From the NCBI GenBank assembly GCA_036679405.1, contig JAVBVZ010000012.1:16318-80317 (forward strand): DNA of 64,000 bases. Direction: 5' to 3'. Positions within the stretch are counted from its first letter, which is position 1. Each line of letters starts with the position of its first letter. Positions 16,334-24,850 of this stretch are shown one piece after another. Under the pieces are notes generated by a model. It ran no database searches and was not told the DNA's origin. It was given only the letters and a program-made list of their open reading frames with translations. The position numbers and the translations under genes are program-made. The stretch comes from JAEYKI01 sp036679405. Lineage in GTDB: Bacteria > Bacillota > Clostridia > Christensenellales > Christensenellaceae.

Positions 16334-18031
16334 GTGACGGGCATCAAGCGAGTATCCAATTTTCAAAGATACAAAGATATCATAACCGCTTTTGCAAAAA
16401 ACGGCCTTGGTTTTTTATTTATCCGAAAAACCGTTATGGGACGCAAGGGCGCGCATCAGCGCGTCCTGGAAGACGCAACGCGGGAGACGGGACTTTCGGT
16501 GGGGGAACGCATACGCAAAACTTGCGAGGAACTCGGCCCCACCTTTATTAAATTTGGCCAAATCCTGAGCACCCGTACGGACATCATTACGGAAGATGTG
16601 GCGCAGGAGCTTTCCAAGCTGCAGGACGCGGTGCCGCCTTTTCCCTACGAGCAGGCAAAGGCCCTGGTGGAAGAGGAGCTTCGCGCGAAGATTGAAGATG
16701 TTTTTGAAAGTTTTTGCGAAGAGCCGATCGCTTCCGCATCCATGTCACAGGTGTATACCGCCAGGCTGCGCTCGGGCATGCAGGTGGCCGTAAAAGTCCA
16801 GCGGCCGGATATCCACAGCATTGTGGACATAGACGTACACATTTTAAAGCGGATCGCAAGCTTTATAGACAAATATACCAAATACGGGGAAATGTACGAT
16901 TTTCCCGGCATGGTGGAGGAGTTCGCCCGCGTGTTGGAAGACGAACTGGACTTTACCATAGAAGCCGAAAACAACGACCGCTTCCGGGAGAACCGCGCGG
17001 AAGACCCGAAGGTGACCGCGCCCCGGATTAAATGGGTGTATACGACTTCCAAAGTGCTCACCATGGAGCTGATTGAAGGCATAAAGATCACCGACGTTCC
17101 CTGCCTGAAGGAAAACAACATTTCGCCCGCCGCGCTGGCCCGCACGTTTGTGGGATCGCTCATTACCCAGATGCTCGCGGACGGATTTTTCCATGCAGAC
17201 CCGCACCCCGGAAACCTGATGGTGAGGAAAGATGGGCAGATCGTGTTTATCGACCTCGGGATGATGGGCGAGCTTTCCGAAAAATACAAACGTCTTTTAA
17301 CGGATATGCTGATCGGCCTCAGCCTTAAAAACAACCGGAGAGTGGCGCAGGCGCTGGTAGACCTGGGCGTTACCCAGACGCGGGTGGAATCCAAGGCTTT
17401 TGAAGACAGCGTAGGCGAACTGTTGGATGAGTTTTTATACGTTCCGCTGCGCGAAGTGAGCGTTATGCGCGTGTTTATGGGCCTTTTTGACCTGGCCGCG
17501 CGCTATAAAATAAAAATACCGCGCACGTTTTCCATGATTGCCAAATGTCTTGGGACCGCGCAGAATATCGTGGAGCAGCTGGACCCCGGTTTGAATATGC
17601 TGGAGATCGCGCAGCAGACGGCCAAGAGCCTGGTGGTCCGTTCCATCGGCGGCGAAGATATCAGAAACGCGCTGATTTCGGGTTTTATGGACACGGCGGA
17701 TATCGCAAAGTCCCTGCCCGGCATTTTGGCGCGTTTTTTAAAAAAAGCGGAAGAAACGGATTTTGTTTTTGAACTGAAGATCAAAGAAATGGAAAAAATA
17801 GAAAAGCGGATGGAACATGTGTTCAACCGCATGTCCTTCGGCATCATTCTTTTGTCTATCAGCATTGTGCTGTCCGGCATTATCATCGCCATCGGCGCGT
17901 TTGGAAACAGCGCGGACGGCGGGGCGCTGTACAGCATATCCACCGTTGCGCTGGTGGCAGGCCTGGTGGCGGCCGGTACCATTGTGGTGGGGATGATTCT
18001 GTCTATCCTGTTGTCCGGCCGGCGAAAATAA
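16334..18031 (+). CDS. UbiB/ABC1/AarF family atypical kinase
   Basis: 565 residues. An ADCK/UbiB protein-kinase-like fold. The signature KxGQ is seen in TFIKFGQILSTRTD (about 75-88), the ATP-binding lysine in MQVAVKVQRPDI, and the HADPHPGNLMV catalytic region and IDLGMMG metal site near 290-310. Two C-terminal transmembrane helices (about 495-560) anchor it. UbiB proteins support isoprenoid-quinone or lipid metabolism; the exact role in Clostridia is unknown. The start is GTG at 16334, directly behind GGCGGAG, which is unusually close; no better start is seen. Confidence 0.88.
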   Translation: MTGIKRVSNFQRYKDIITAFAKNGLGFLFIRKTVMGRKGAHQRVLEDATRETGLSVGERIRKTCEELGPTFIKFGQILSTRTDIITEDVAQELSKLQDAVPPFPYEQAKALVEEELRAKIEDVFESFCEEPIASASMSQVYTARLRSGMQVAVKVQRPDIHSIVDIDVHILKRIASFIDKYTKYGEMYDFPGMVEEFARVLEDELDFTIEAENNDRFRENRAEDPKVTAPRIKWVYTTSKVLTMELIEGIKITDVPCLKENNISPAALARTFVGSLITQMLADGFFHADPHPGNLMVRKDGQIVFIDLGMMGELSEKYKRLLTDMLIGLSLKNNRRVAQALVDLGVTQTRVESKAFEDSVGELLDEFLYVPLREVSVMRVFMGLFDLAARYKIKIPRTFSMIAKCLGTAQNIVEQLDPGLNMLEIAQQTAKSLVVRSIGGEDIRNALISGFMDTADIAKSLPGILARFLKKAEETDFVFELKIKEMEKIEKRMEHVFNRMSFGIILLSISIVLSGIIIAIGAFGNSADGGALYSISTVALVAGLVAAGTIVVGMILSILLSGRRK

Positions 18032-18059
18032 CGGGGTTTTCTTTTTGTGTGCAAGCGTT

Positions 18060-18065
18060 TATAAT
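18060..18065 (+). promoter_or_regulatory. -10 element before the rhamnose operon
   Basis: TATAAT 41 bases ahead of the glycosyltransferase ATG. The -35 region (about 18037) is weak. Confidence 0.4.
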
Positions 18066-18105
18066 AGTATGTGCTTTCGGGCAATAAGCATTGGGAGGAT
18101 GCCGC

Positions 18106-18876
18106 ATGCGCGCAACGGCCTGCATCGTTAATTATAACGACCTTGAAAATACGACAAGAGCTGTGCGCTCCATCCTTGCGCATACCCGGCAGGCGGATTT
18201 TGAGCTTTATGTGGTGGACAATTCGGACGGAGAAGAGAGCGCCGCGCGGCTCAGGAAACTCTTTCCAAAAATCAATGTCATCCGCGCCCAAAAGAACGAA
18301 GGGTTCGGCGCCGCGCATAATATGGTGATCGAAAAGGCCGATTCCGACTATCACGCGATCATCAACCCGGACATCACGATTGAAAGCGATGTGATCAGCG
18401 GGTTTTGCGCGCTTTTTGACAAACATGCGGATATCGGTATCGCCTGCCCGAACACGGTTTTTCCGGACGGGCGCGCGCAGATGCTTCCCCGGCGCAACCC
18501 GACCATAAAGTATCTGGCGGCCAGCCGGCTGCCTTTCGGCCTGGGCCGAAAGACCCGCGCGCATTATGTGATGGCGGATGAAGATTTGAGCGGGATCCGG
18601 GACGTTGACTTTGTGACGGGTTGCTTTATGTTTGCGCGAACCGCACTTTTAAAAAAGGTCGGCGGATTTGACGAACGGTATTTTTTGTATTTGGAGGACG
18701 CGGACCTCACGCGGGAAGTAAAAAAATATGCCCGTGCGGTCTACGTTCCTTTTCTGACGGTGACACATGACTGGAACCGGAAAAGCGCGCGCAGCGCAAA
18801 ATATTTTTTTATCCATATTGCGTCCATTATAAAATATATGCGCAAGTGGAGAAAAAAGACGCCAAAGAAGGCATAA
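18106..18876 (+). CDS. family 2 glycosyltransferase, rhamnosyltransferase-like
   Basis: 256 residues. A GT-A fold transferase: CIVNYND at the N-terminus, VVDNSDG, the NEGFGAAHN nucleotide-sugar segment, NPDI (the DxD-like metal site) and the acceptor loop GGFDERYFLYLEDADL. This pattern matches WbbL-type rhamnosyltransferases, and it heads an operon that makes dTDP-L-rhamnose, so rhamnosyl transfer is a fair inference. A basic C-terminus (KWRKKTPKK) suggests membrane association. The ATG at 18106 follows GGGAGGA. Confidence 0.85.
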   Translation: MRATACIVNYNDLENTTRAVRSILAHTRQADFELYVVDNSDGEESAARLRKLFPKINVIRAQKNEGFGAAHNMVIEKADSDYHAIINPDITIESDVISGFCALFDKHADIGIACPNTVFPDGRAQMLPRRNPTIKYLAASRLPFGLGRKTRAHYVMADEDLSGIRDVDFVTGCFMFARTALLKKVGGFDERYFLYLEDADLTREVKKYARAVYVPFLTVTHDWNRKSARSAKYFFIHIASIIKYMRKWRKKTPKKA

Positions 18877-18892
18877 AGGAGGCTTTTACCAT

Positions 18893-19771
18893 ATGAAGGG
18901 AATCATACTTGCGGGCGGGTCTGGGACCCGGCTGTATCCGCTGACCATTGTGGCCAGCAAACAGCTTTTGCCCATTTACGACAAACCTATGATCTACTAC
19001 CCGCTGTCCACGCTGATGCTGGCCGGGATCAAAGACATCCTTATCATCTCAACGCCTACCGACCTTCCGAGGTTCCGTGAACTTCTAGGCGACGGAAACC
19101 AGTATGGCATTTCCCTTTCCTATGCCGAGCAGCCCTCGCCGGACGGCCTGGCGCAGGCCTTTATTATCGGCGAAGAGTTTATTGCGGACGAAAGCTGCGC
19201 GATGATTTTGGGGGACAATATATTCTATGGCAACGGCCTTGGAAAGCTTTTGACGCACGCTGCCGGAAAGCAGGGCCGGGCAACGGTGTTCGGCTACTAT
19301 GTGGACGATCCGCAGCGCTTTGGCATTGTGGAGTTCGACCAAAGACATAAAGCCATTTCCATTGAAGAAAAGCCCGCGCATCCCAAAAGCAACTATTGCG
19401 TTACCGGGCTTTATTTTTATGACGAACGGGTGGTCTCCTACGCAAAGTCCTTAAAGCCTTCGGCGCGGGGAGAACTGGAGATAACCGATCTTAACAGGAT
19501 CTATTTGGAAGACGGCACGCTGGACGTGGAACTGATGGGCCGGGGATACGCCTGGCTGGACACGGGAACGTTTGACTCTTTAAGCGAAGCGGGAGAGTTT
19601 GTGCGCACGCTGCAAAACCGGCAGGGCATTGTGCTTTCCGCGCTTGAGGAGATTGCCTACAGAAAAGGATGGATCAGCAGAGAGATCCTTATCGAGAGCG
19701 CAAAGCGTTACGGAAAATCGCCCTACGGGCAGCATTTGCACGCGGTGGCGGAAGGCAGGGTGCTGGACTGA
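18893..19771 (+). CDS. rfbA: glucose-1-phosphate thymidylyltransferase
   Basis: 292 residues, full length. RmlA makes dTDP-glucose from dTTP and glucose-1-phosphate, the first step to dTDP-L-rhamnose. The N-terminal GGSGTRLYPLTIVASKQLLP is the nucleotide-binding signature; ILGDNIFYG, EEKPAHPKSNY and WLDTGT are all conserved. AAGGAGG precedes the ATG. The next gene starts one base after the stop. Confidence 0.97.
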   Translation: MKGIILAGGSGTRLYPLTIVASKQLLPIYDKPMIYYPLSTLMLAGIKDILIISTPTDLPRFRELLGDGNQYGISLSYAEQPSPDGLAQAFIIGEEFIADESCAMILGDNIFYGNGLGKLLTHAAGKQGRATVFGYYVDDPQRFGIVEFDQRHKAISIEEKPAHPKSNYCVTGLYFYDERVVSYAKSLKPSARGELEITDLNRIYLEDGTLDVELMGRGYAWLDTGTFDSLSEAGEFVRTLQNRQGIVLSALEEIAYRKGWISREILIESAKRYGKSPYGQHLHAVAEGRVLD

Positions 19772-19772
19772 T

Positions 19773-20318
19773 ATGGAAGCAAAAAAGACATTTATAAAAG
19801 GTCTTTATGTGATAGAGCCGCAGGTTTTTGGGGATCACCGCGGATGGTTTACCGAAACGTACTCAAAAACCAAGATGGACGCACTGGGGCTCAGTGCCGA
19901 TTTTGTGCAGGACAACCATTCGTTTTCCGCCAAAAAAGGAACGCTTCGCGGGCTGCATTTTCAGATTGCGCCCAAAGCGCAGACCAAGCTGATCCGCTGC
20001 TCGAAAGGGGCGGTACTGGATGTGGTGGTGGACCTTAGGAGCGGCTCTGCGACGTATAAAAAATGGTTTTCGGCCGAGCTGACCGCCGAAAATTTTAAGC
20101 AGCTTTGGATTCCAAAGGGATTTGCCCACGGGTTTTTAACGCTCACCGGCGACTGCGAGATCCAGTACAAGGTGGACGAATATTACGCGCCCGACTGCGA
20201 CCGGAGCATACGCTACGACGATCCGGAGATCGGGGTGGACTGGGGCATCAAAGACCCGGTATTGTCACAAAAAGACTTAAGCGCGCCCCTGCTTGCGGGC
20301 AGCGATGTGAATTTTTAA
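19773..20318 (+). CDS. rfbC: dTDP-4-dehydrorhamnose 3,5-epimerase
   Basis: 181 residues. RmlC epimerises C3 and C5 of the 4-keto-6-deoxyglucose intermediate. Conserved: GDHRGWFTETY, QDNHSFSAKKGTLRGLHFQ with the catalytic His, KGAVLDVVVDLR, and IPKGFAHGFLTL. The ATG at 19773 overlaps nothing but lies one base past the rfbA stop. The gene order is A-C-B-D. Confidence 0.97.
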   Translation: MEAKKTFIKGLYVIEPQVFGDHRGWFTETYSKTKMDALGLSADFVQDNHSFSAKKGTLRGLHFQIAPKAQTKLIRCSKGAVLDVVVDLRSGSATYKKWFSAELTAENFKQLWIPKGFAHGFLTLTGDCEIQYKVDEYYAPDCDRSIRYDDPEIGVDWGIKDPVLSQKDLSAPLLAGSDVNF

Positions 20319-20336
20319 ATCAGAAGGAGACAATGA

Positions 20337-21356
20337 ATGAAGATACTGGTAACGGGGGGCGCAGGGTTCATTGGTGCAAACTTTGTGTATTATATGCTTG
20401 ACAGGCATCCGGAAGACAAAATTGTTGCGTACGACCTGCTGACCTATGCGGGGAACTTGGAAACGCTGAAGGACGCATTTGAAAACGAGAATTTTAAATT
20501 TGTCCGCGGGGATATTGCGGACCGCGAAGCGGTCAACCGGATGTTTGAAGAGGAAGGCTTTGATATTGTCGTCAATTTTGCCGCCGAATCCCATGTGGAC
20601 CGTTCCATAGAAGACCCGGGGATCTTTTTGCAGACAAACGTTCTCGGAACCCAGGTTTTGCTGGATGCGGCCCGCGCCTTTGGCGTAGGACGGTTCCACC
20701 AGGTTTCGACCGACGAGGTGTACGGAGATCTTCCGCTTGACCGGCCGGACCTGTTTTTTACGGAGAAAACGCCCATTCATACGTCTTCTCCTTATTCGGC
20801 ATCCAAGGCGTCGGCCGACCTGCTGACGCTTGCATATTTCAGGACGTATAAAATGCCGGTCAGCGTTTCCCGCTGTTCCAATAACTACGGGCCGTACCAT
20901 TTTCCGGAAAAACTGATCCCGCTCATTATTTCCCGCGCACTGGCCGACCAGAGCCTGCCGGTGTACGGCACGGGCGAAAATGTGCGCGACTGGCTGTATG
21001 TGCGCGATCATTGCGCGGCGATCGACCTGATTATCCGCGGCGGCCGGGAAGGCGAGGTATACAACATCGGCGGGCACAATGAGAAAACGAACATTGAGGT
21101 GGTGCGCACCATTTTAAAAGCGCTAGGGAAACCCGAAAGCCTGATTACCTATGTGACCGACCGGGCGGGACACGACCTTCGCTACGCCATTGATCCGACC
21201 AAGATCCACGGCGAACTCGGCTGGCTGCCCGAGACCAGTTTTGCGGAAGGGATCAAGATGACGATAGACTGGTACCTTACGCACCAGGAGTGGTGGAAAA
21301 ACATCATCAACGGGGAATACAAAAATTATTACGACAAGATGTACCGGGGCAGGTAA
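20337..21356 (+). CDS. rfbB: dTDP-glucose 4,6-dehydratase
   Basis: 339 residues. RmlB oxidises and dehydrates dTDP-glucose using bound NAD. An extended SDR: GGAGFIGANF at the N-terminus, FAAESHVDRS, STDEVYG, and the catalytic YSASKAS (YxxxK). SNNYGPYHFPEKLIP is typical of the family. AGAAGGAG precedes the ATG. Confidence 0.97.
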   Translation: MKILVTGGAGFIGANFVYYMLDRHPEDKIVAYDLLTYAGNLETLKDAFENENFKFVRGDIADREAVNRMFEEEGFDIVVNFAAESHVDRSIEDPGIFLQTNVLGTQVLLDAARAFGVGRFHQVSTDEVYGDLPLDRPDLFFTEKTPIHTSSPYSASKASADLLTLAYFRTYKMPVSVSRCSNNYGPYHFPEKLIPLIISRALADQSLPVYGTGENVRDWLYVRDHCAAIDLIIRGGREGEVYNIGGHNEKTNIEVVRTILKALGKPESLITYVTDRAGHDLRYAIDPTKIHGELGWLPETSFAEGIKMTIDWYLTHQEWWKNIINGEYKNYYDKMYRGR

Positions 21357-21360
21357 GGCA

Positions 21361-22230
21361 ATGGAAAAAGTATTGGTTACCGGCGTAGCCGGACAGCTCG
21401 GGCATGACGTTGTGCGCGAGCTTGAAAAAAGAGGCATACCGGCGGTGGGCGCGGATATCGGAGAGTTTGATTTGACAAACGAAGAGGCAACGCGCAGGTT
21501 TGTAGAGGAAGCACATCCCGGCGCGGTGGTGCACTGCGCCGCCTATACCGCGGTGGACAGGGCGGAGGACGAAGAAGAAAAGGCCTACGCCGTGAATGTG
21601 CTCGGGAGCCGGAATATTGCGCTGGCTGCCGCGCGCACAGGAGCAAAGCTTTTGTATGTGGGCACGGATTATGTGTTTGACGGGGACAAAAAAGGCGCGA
21701 TAGACGCAGACGATCCTAAAAACCCGCTCGGCGTATACGGAAAAACCAAGCTGGCGGGAGAAGAGGAATGCGCGCGCATTTCGGACAAGCTGTTTATTTT
21801 GCGCCTGTCCTGGGTTTTTGGAAAAAACGGGAACAATTTTGTGAAAACCATGCTGCGCCTTTCCGAAACAAAAAAAGAGATCAGCGTGGTCTGCGACCAA
21901 ACGGGGTCGCCCACGTACACGCCCGACGTTGCGCGGCTGATCTGCGACATGATCGGAACTGAAAAATACGGCGTTTACATGGCTTCGAACGAAGGCGTAT
22001 GCAGCTGGTATGAATTTGCGGCCGAGATCATGCGCCAGGCCGGACGGGACACGGTGATCGTGCCCATTTCCGCGGCCGAGTATCCTGCCCGTGCAAAGCG
22101 GCCGGCAAACTCCGCGTTTTCCAAAAAAGAACTGGATGCGGGCGGATTTGCGCGCCTGCCGCACTGGACGGACGCGCTTGCAAGGTTCCTAGAAGAAATA
22201 AACGAATCTGAAACCAGGCAAGGGCACTGA
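21361..22230 (+). CDS. rfbD: dTDP-4-dehydrorhamnose reductase
   Basis: 289 residues. RmlD reduces the keto sugar with NAD(P)H to give dTDP-L-rhamnose. GVAGQLGHDV is the dinucleotide-binding loop, with HCAAYTAVDRAE, DYVFDG, and YGKTKLAGE (YxxxK). It starts 4 bases past the rfbB stop and completes the pathway. The product probably feeds the upstream glycosyltransferase and a cell-wall rhamnan or glycolipid. Confidence 0.97.
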   Translation: MEKVLVTGVAGQLGHDVVRELEKRGIPAVGADIGEFDLTNEEATRRFVEEAHPGAVVHCAAYTAVDRAEDEEEKAYAVNVLGSRNIALAAARTGAKLLYVGTDYVFDGDKKGAIDADDPKNPLGVYGKTKLAGEEECARISDKLFILRLSWVFGKNGNNFVKTMLRLSETKKEISVVCDQTGSPTYTPDVARLICDMIGTEKYGVYMASNEGVCSWYEFAAEIMRQAGRDTVIVPISAAEYPARAKRPANSAFSKKELDAGGFARLPHWTDALARFLEEINESETRQGH

Positions 22231-22235
22231 GTGCT

Positions 22236-22253
22236 CTTTGGGGAAACCCCCAA
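22236..22253 (+). other. small hairpin just before the TM2-protein gene
   Basis: TTTGGGG, 3-base loop, CCCCCAAA, ending a few bases ahead of the AAGGAGGG ribosome site. It lacks a T run. It might protect or modulate the mRNA; no proof. Confidence 0.4.
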
Positions 22254-22267
22254 AAGGAGGGATGAAC

Positions 22268-22714
22268 ATGCCGGTCTATAAATACTGCAGGTATTGCGGC
22301 GCAGATCTTGCGCCAAACGATGCTTTTTGCCGCAAATGCGGAGCGCCGGTGGGGCGCGGGAACCACTATTGCTGGAACTGCGGCAAGGCGACGGATGAAA
22401 ACGCCGTTGTCTGTGTCCATTGCGGCGTGCAACTGACCCCGGCCTACAGCCAGCAGGGCCCGCAGGCGGATCCGGACAGCAAGTCCAAGATCGCAGCCGG
22501 GCTGTTCGGCATTTTTTTAGGAGGGCTCGGGATCCACAATTTTTATCTGGGCTTTACCGGAAAAGCGGTGGCGCAGCTCATACTACTGCTGCTCGGGTTT
22601 GTGACGTTTGGCATCACGTCCATCATTGCCGCCATCTGGGGCTTTGTGGAAGGGATATTGATCCTGACGGGCAGTATTTCCGCGGACGCTTCGGGAAAGC
22701 CTTTGCGGGATTAG
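22268..22714 (+). CDS. double zinc-ribbon TM2 domain protein
   Basis: 148 residues. Two treble-type zinc ribbons at the N-terminus (CRYCGADLAPNDAFCRKCG and CWNCGKATDENAVVCVHCG) precede a linker. A TM2 domain follows (AAGLFGIFLGGLGIHNFYLG, then a second helix). TM2 proteins are small membrane proteins of unknown function. AAAGGAGGG is best placed for the ATG at 22268; an ATG at 22262 is too near. It may be co-transcribed with rfbD. Confidence 0.87.
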   Translation: MPVYKYCRYCGADLAPNDAFCRKCGAPVGRGNHYCWNCGKATDENAVVCVHCGVQLTPAYSQQGPQADPDSKSKIAAGLFGIFLGGLGIHNFYLGFTGKAVAQLILLLLGFVTFGITSIIAAIWGFVEGILILTGSISADASGKPLRD

Positions 22715-22723
22715 TAAAAGAGC

Positions 22724-22755
22724 AAAAAAAAACCGCCTATGATAGGCGGTTTTTT
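22724..22755. terminator. bidirectional Rho-independent terminator
   Basis: AACCGCCTAT / ATAGGCGGTT stem flanked by an A run on the left and a T run on the right. It serves both the TM2 gene and the convergent zinc-ribbon gene. Confidence 0.85.
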
Positions 22756-22761
22756 AAGTTT

Positions 22762-22935
22762 CTAGTCGTCGTAGTTTCTTCTGAAAGAATTCCGCTGCTG
22801 TTTCCTGGCTTTTCTGCAGTCAGGACACCGCACCGGGTCGTTCTGAAAGCCTTTTTCCTTAAAGAATTCCTGTTCACCTTCCGTGAAAGTAAATTCTTGG
22901 CCGCAGTCTTTGCAAACTAATGTACGATCTGCCAT
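22762..22935 (-). CDS. small zinc-ribbon (zf-trcl) protein
   Basis: 57 residues, MADRTLVCKDCGQEFTFTEG to FRRNYDD. CKDC and CPDC pairs make a zinc ribbon, and EQEFFKEKGFQNDPVRCPDCR is diagnostic of this widespread small Firmicutes family; function unknown. GGGGGG lies ahead of the ATG at 22935. A promoter lies about 110 bases upstream, leaving a long AT-rich leader. Confidence 0.88.
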   Translation of the reverse strand: MADRTLVCKDCGQEFTFTEGEQEFFKEKGFQNDPVRCPDCRKARKQQRNSFRRNYDD

Positions 22936-23047
22936 TTTACAATCCCCCCTTCTCGCTATGATTGGAAAAAACCCGGCTTAAAAAATTTTCCTCATAAACA
23001 AAAAGAGGTAAAGTTTTATTATCCGTTCAAGGTCTTTTTCATAACCG

Positions 23048-23076
23048 ATTGTATCATAGGAAAGTTTATATTACAA
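23048..23076 (-). promoter_or_regulatory. promoter of the small zinc-ribbon gene
   Basis: On the minus strand TTGTAA, 17 bases, TACAAT. The leader between it and the gene (about 105 bases) contains a weak inverted repeat only. The surrounding stretch 22936-23300 is an AT-rich divergent promoter region with no gene. Confidence 0.5.
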
Positions 23077-23230
23077 CAAAATTTTTTGCATAAAAAAGAA
23101 ATTCATAATTATTAAATTGAATATACAAATATTAGCCAATAAAGGCACAAAAAAGCAAATAACCGTCTGAAATGACCTTTTTTGCGAAAGGCAGGGCCTA
23201 GTTCATTTACAAAAATATTACAAAATAATA

Positions 23231-23259
23231 CTTTAAAAATCATAAAATTGTGTTATAAT
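23231..23259 (+). promoter_or_regulatory. promoter of the DUF1934 gene
   Basis: CTTTAA, 17 bases, then extended -10 TGTTATAAT (23251-23259). Confidence 0.6.
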
Positions 23260-23300
23260 AACTTAATAATTTTAAGAAAAAGCTTTGATAACGGAGTATT

Positions 23301-23723
23301 ATGCAGATGTCTGACATTTTGCTGACCATTAAAGGAAGCCATACCGAGGGCGGCGAAGAAAATGCGGTCGAACTCATTACCGACGGCGTTTTGACGCGTG
23401 AAGACGGCTCCTATATAATAGAATATGACGAGAGTGAACTTTCCGGGATGGAGAACACCAAGACCCGCCTGAAAGTAGTGGACGAATGTATCCACTTAGA
23501 GCGGCAGGGCGCGCTGCAGACCGAGTTTGTGTTTGCGCAGACACGCCCTTTTGAGGCGGCGTATACCACGCCGTTCGGTTCCATGCAGGTAAGCGTTTTT
23601 CCCACCCATGTACAAAGCGCGCTCTCGGACAGCGAAGGAAACATTGACCTTGAGTATGTTATCAAGATCGGGGGAGCGGAAGCGCTCAATAAGCTTTCGA
23701 TCCAATACAGGCTCAAACACTAG
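23301..23723 (+). CDS. DUF1934 (YwiB-like) beta-barrel protein
   Basis: 140 residues, no signal peptide. The pattern ILLTIKGSH, then ITDGVLT, SYIIEYDESELSGMENTKTRLKV, the glycine-rich FGSMQVSVFPTHV and YVIKIGG matches the DUF1934 calycin-like barrel family. Function unknown. GGAG lies upstream of the ATG. It starts a short operon with the metallo-hydrolase. Confidence 0.82.
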   Translation: MQMSDILLTIKGSHTEGGEENAVELITDGVLTREDGSYIIEYDESELSGMENTKTRLKVVDECIHLERQGALQTEFVFAQTRPFEAAYTTPFGSMQVSVFPTHVQSALSDSEGNIDLEYVIKIGGAEALNKLSIQYRLKH

Positions 23724-23738
23724 ATCGGGGGGAACATC

Positions 23739-24389
23739 GTGTTTATAAAATGGCTGGGGCATTCCTGTTTTAAAATAACGCTGAAGGACGGCAGGTCGAT
23801 CGTTATCGATCCGTATGATCCTACAGTTGGCTATAAACCGGTGGACGAAGAGGCGGACATCGTGACCGTTTCGCACGATCATTACGACCACAATTATACC
23901 GCCGGTATAAAAGGGGACTATAAGCTCATCGACGCCGCGGGTATTTACCGGGACGGCGGCCTGGAGATCACCGGGATTGAAGCCCTGCACGATGAAAACG
24001 GCGGCAAAGACCGCGGCCGGATCATTTGCAATGTGATTGCGGCGGAAGGCATGCGCCTTTTGCATATGTCGGATATCGGCGCTATGCCGGAAGACTCCTT
24101 TTTTGAAAAGATCGGCAAAATAGATGTTCTGATGATCCCGGTGGGCGGCGTATTCACGGTGGACGCGCAGGGCGCGTTTGCAATTATGGAACGCATAGCG
24201 CCCAATATTATTATTCCCATGCATTATATGACGTCCTGCCTTTCCTTTAAACTGGCCGGCGTGCACGACTTTATCAAGCTGGCCAGCAAGGTGCGCGACG
24301 TATCGCGGCACCTTGAAAGCTCTCTCGAAGTCACGGCGGACAACTTAAAAAAACGTCCGCGGATCATTGTGATGCAGCATTCCAATTGA
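23739..24389 (+). CDS. metallo-beta-lactamase-fold hydrolase (UPF0173/UlaG-like)
   Basis: 216 residues. Metal ligands are in the motif VSHDHYDHNYT (HxHxDH); also GHSCF at the N-terminus, MLHMSDIG-type Asp region, and PMHYMT for the last His. The family includes YtkL/UPF0173 metal-dependent hydrolases with unclear substrates. Starts with GTG at 23739 behind GGGGGAA. Terminator at 24406-24440. Confidence 0.87.
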   Translation: MFIKWLGHSCFKITLKDGRSIVIDPYDPTVGYKPVDEEADIVTVSHDHYDHNYTAGIKGDYKLIDAAGIYRDGGLEITGIEALHDENGGKDRGRIICNVIAAEGMRLLHMSDIGAMPEDSFFEKIGKIDVLMIPVGGVFTVDAQGAFAIMERIAPNIIIPMHYMTSCLSFKLAGVHDFIKLASKVRDVSRHLESSLEVTADNLKKRPRIIVMQHSN

Positions 24390-24405
24390 AAAAAGCGCCA
24401 AATGG

Positions 24406-24440
24406 CCGCTTTGCGCCGAACGGCAAAAAGCGGTTTTTTT
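24406..24440 (+). terminator. Rho-independent terminator
   Basis: CCGCTTT ... AAAGCGG with an inner GCCG/GGC pair, then TTTTTTT. Confidence 0.75.
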
Positions 24441-24850
24441 GCGGAGTCCCGTGAGTAAAACCCCGGTTTTTTGGGATAAGGGGTCTTAAAACGCCTTTTT
24501 TTAAAAAGCGGCAGCCAAAGCTGCGCGCATAAAAATAAGCGGGCGCGGCGGCGGGCAAACGGGGCGGACGGCCCGGGCAGTCAAAAGCACGGCATTGCGC
24601 GACGCAAAGCCTTTTTATAGAAGATGCATAAATGGGATAAAACAGCGGTAAAAAGGGCATACAAATGAAAAATATTATTGACAAATGAATAATAATAATA
24701 AATAATAGACTATAATAATAGTTCTGTATATTCAGTTGCGAACATTACATTTCTTTATGAAAGAAAAAATTTAATTTTTTCAATTTTAAGTAACAATGTT
24801 TTGTTGGTTATTTAATTTATTAATGGATAAATAAAAAGGGGTTGTTTTTT
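24441..24850 (+). other. long gene-free leader before rho
   Basis: About 410 bases without a credible gene. The first half is GC-rich with small inverted repeats (for example GCAGC/GCTGC near 24510). The second half turns strongly AT-rich, with TTGACA at 24678-24683 and TATAAT at 24711-24716. Their spacing (27) is too long for one promoter, so the exact promoter is unsure. A long 5' leader would fit Rho autoregulation. Confidence 0.4.

Noticed and set aside
24364..24684. 106-residue minus-strand ORF in the rho leader
   Set aside because: No ribosome site, crosses a terminator, and shows low-complexity composition typical of GC-rich shadow frames.
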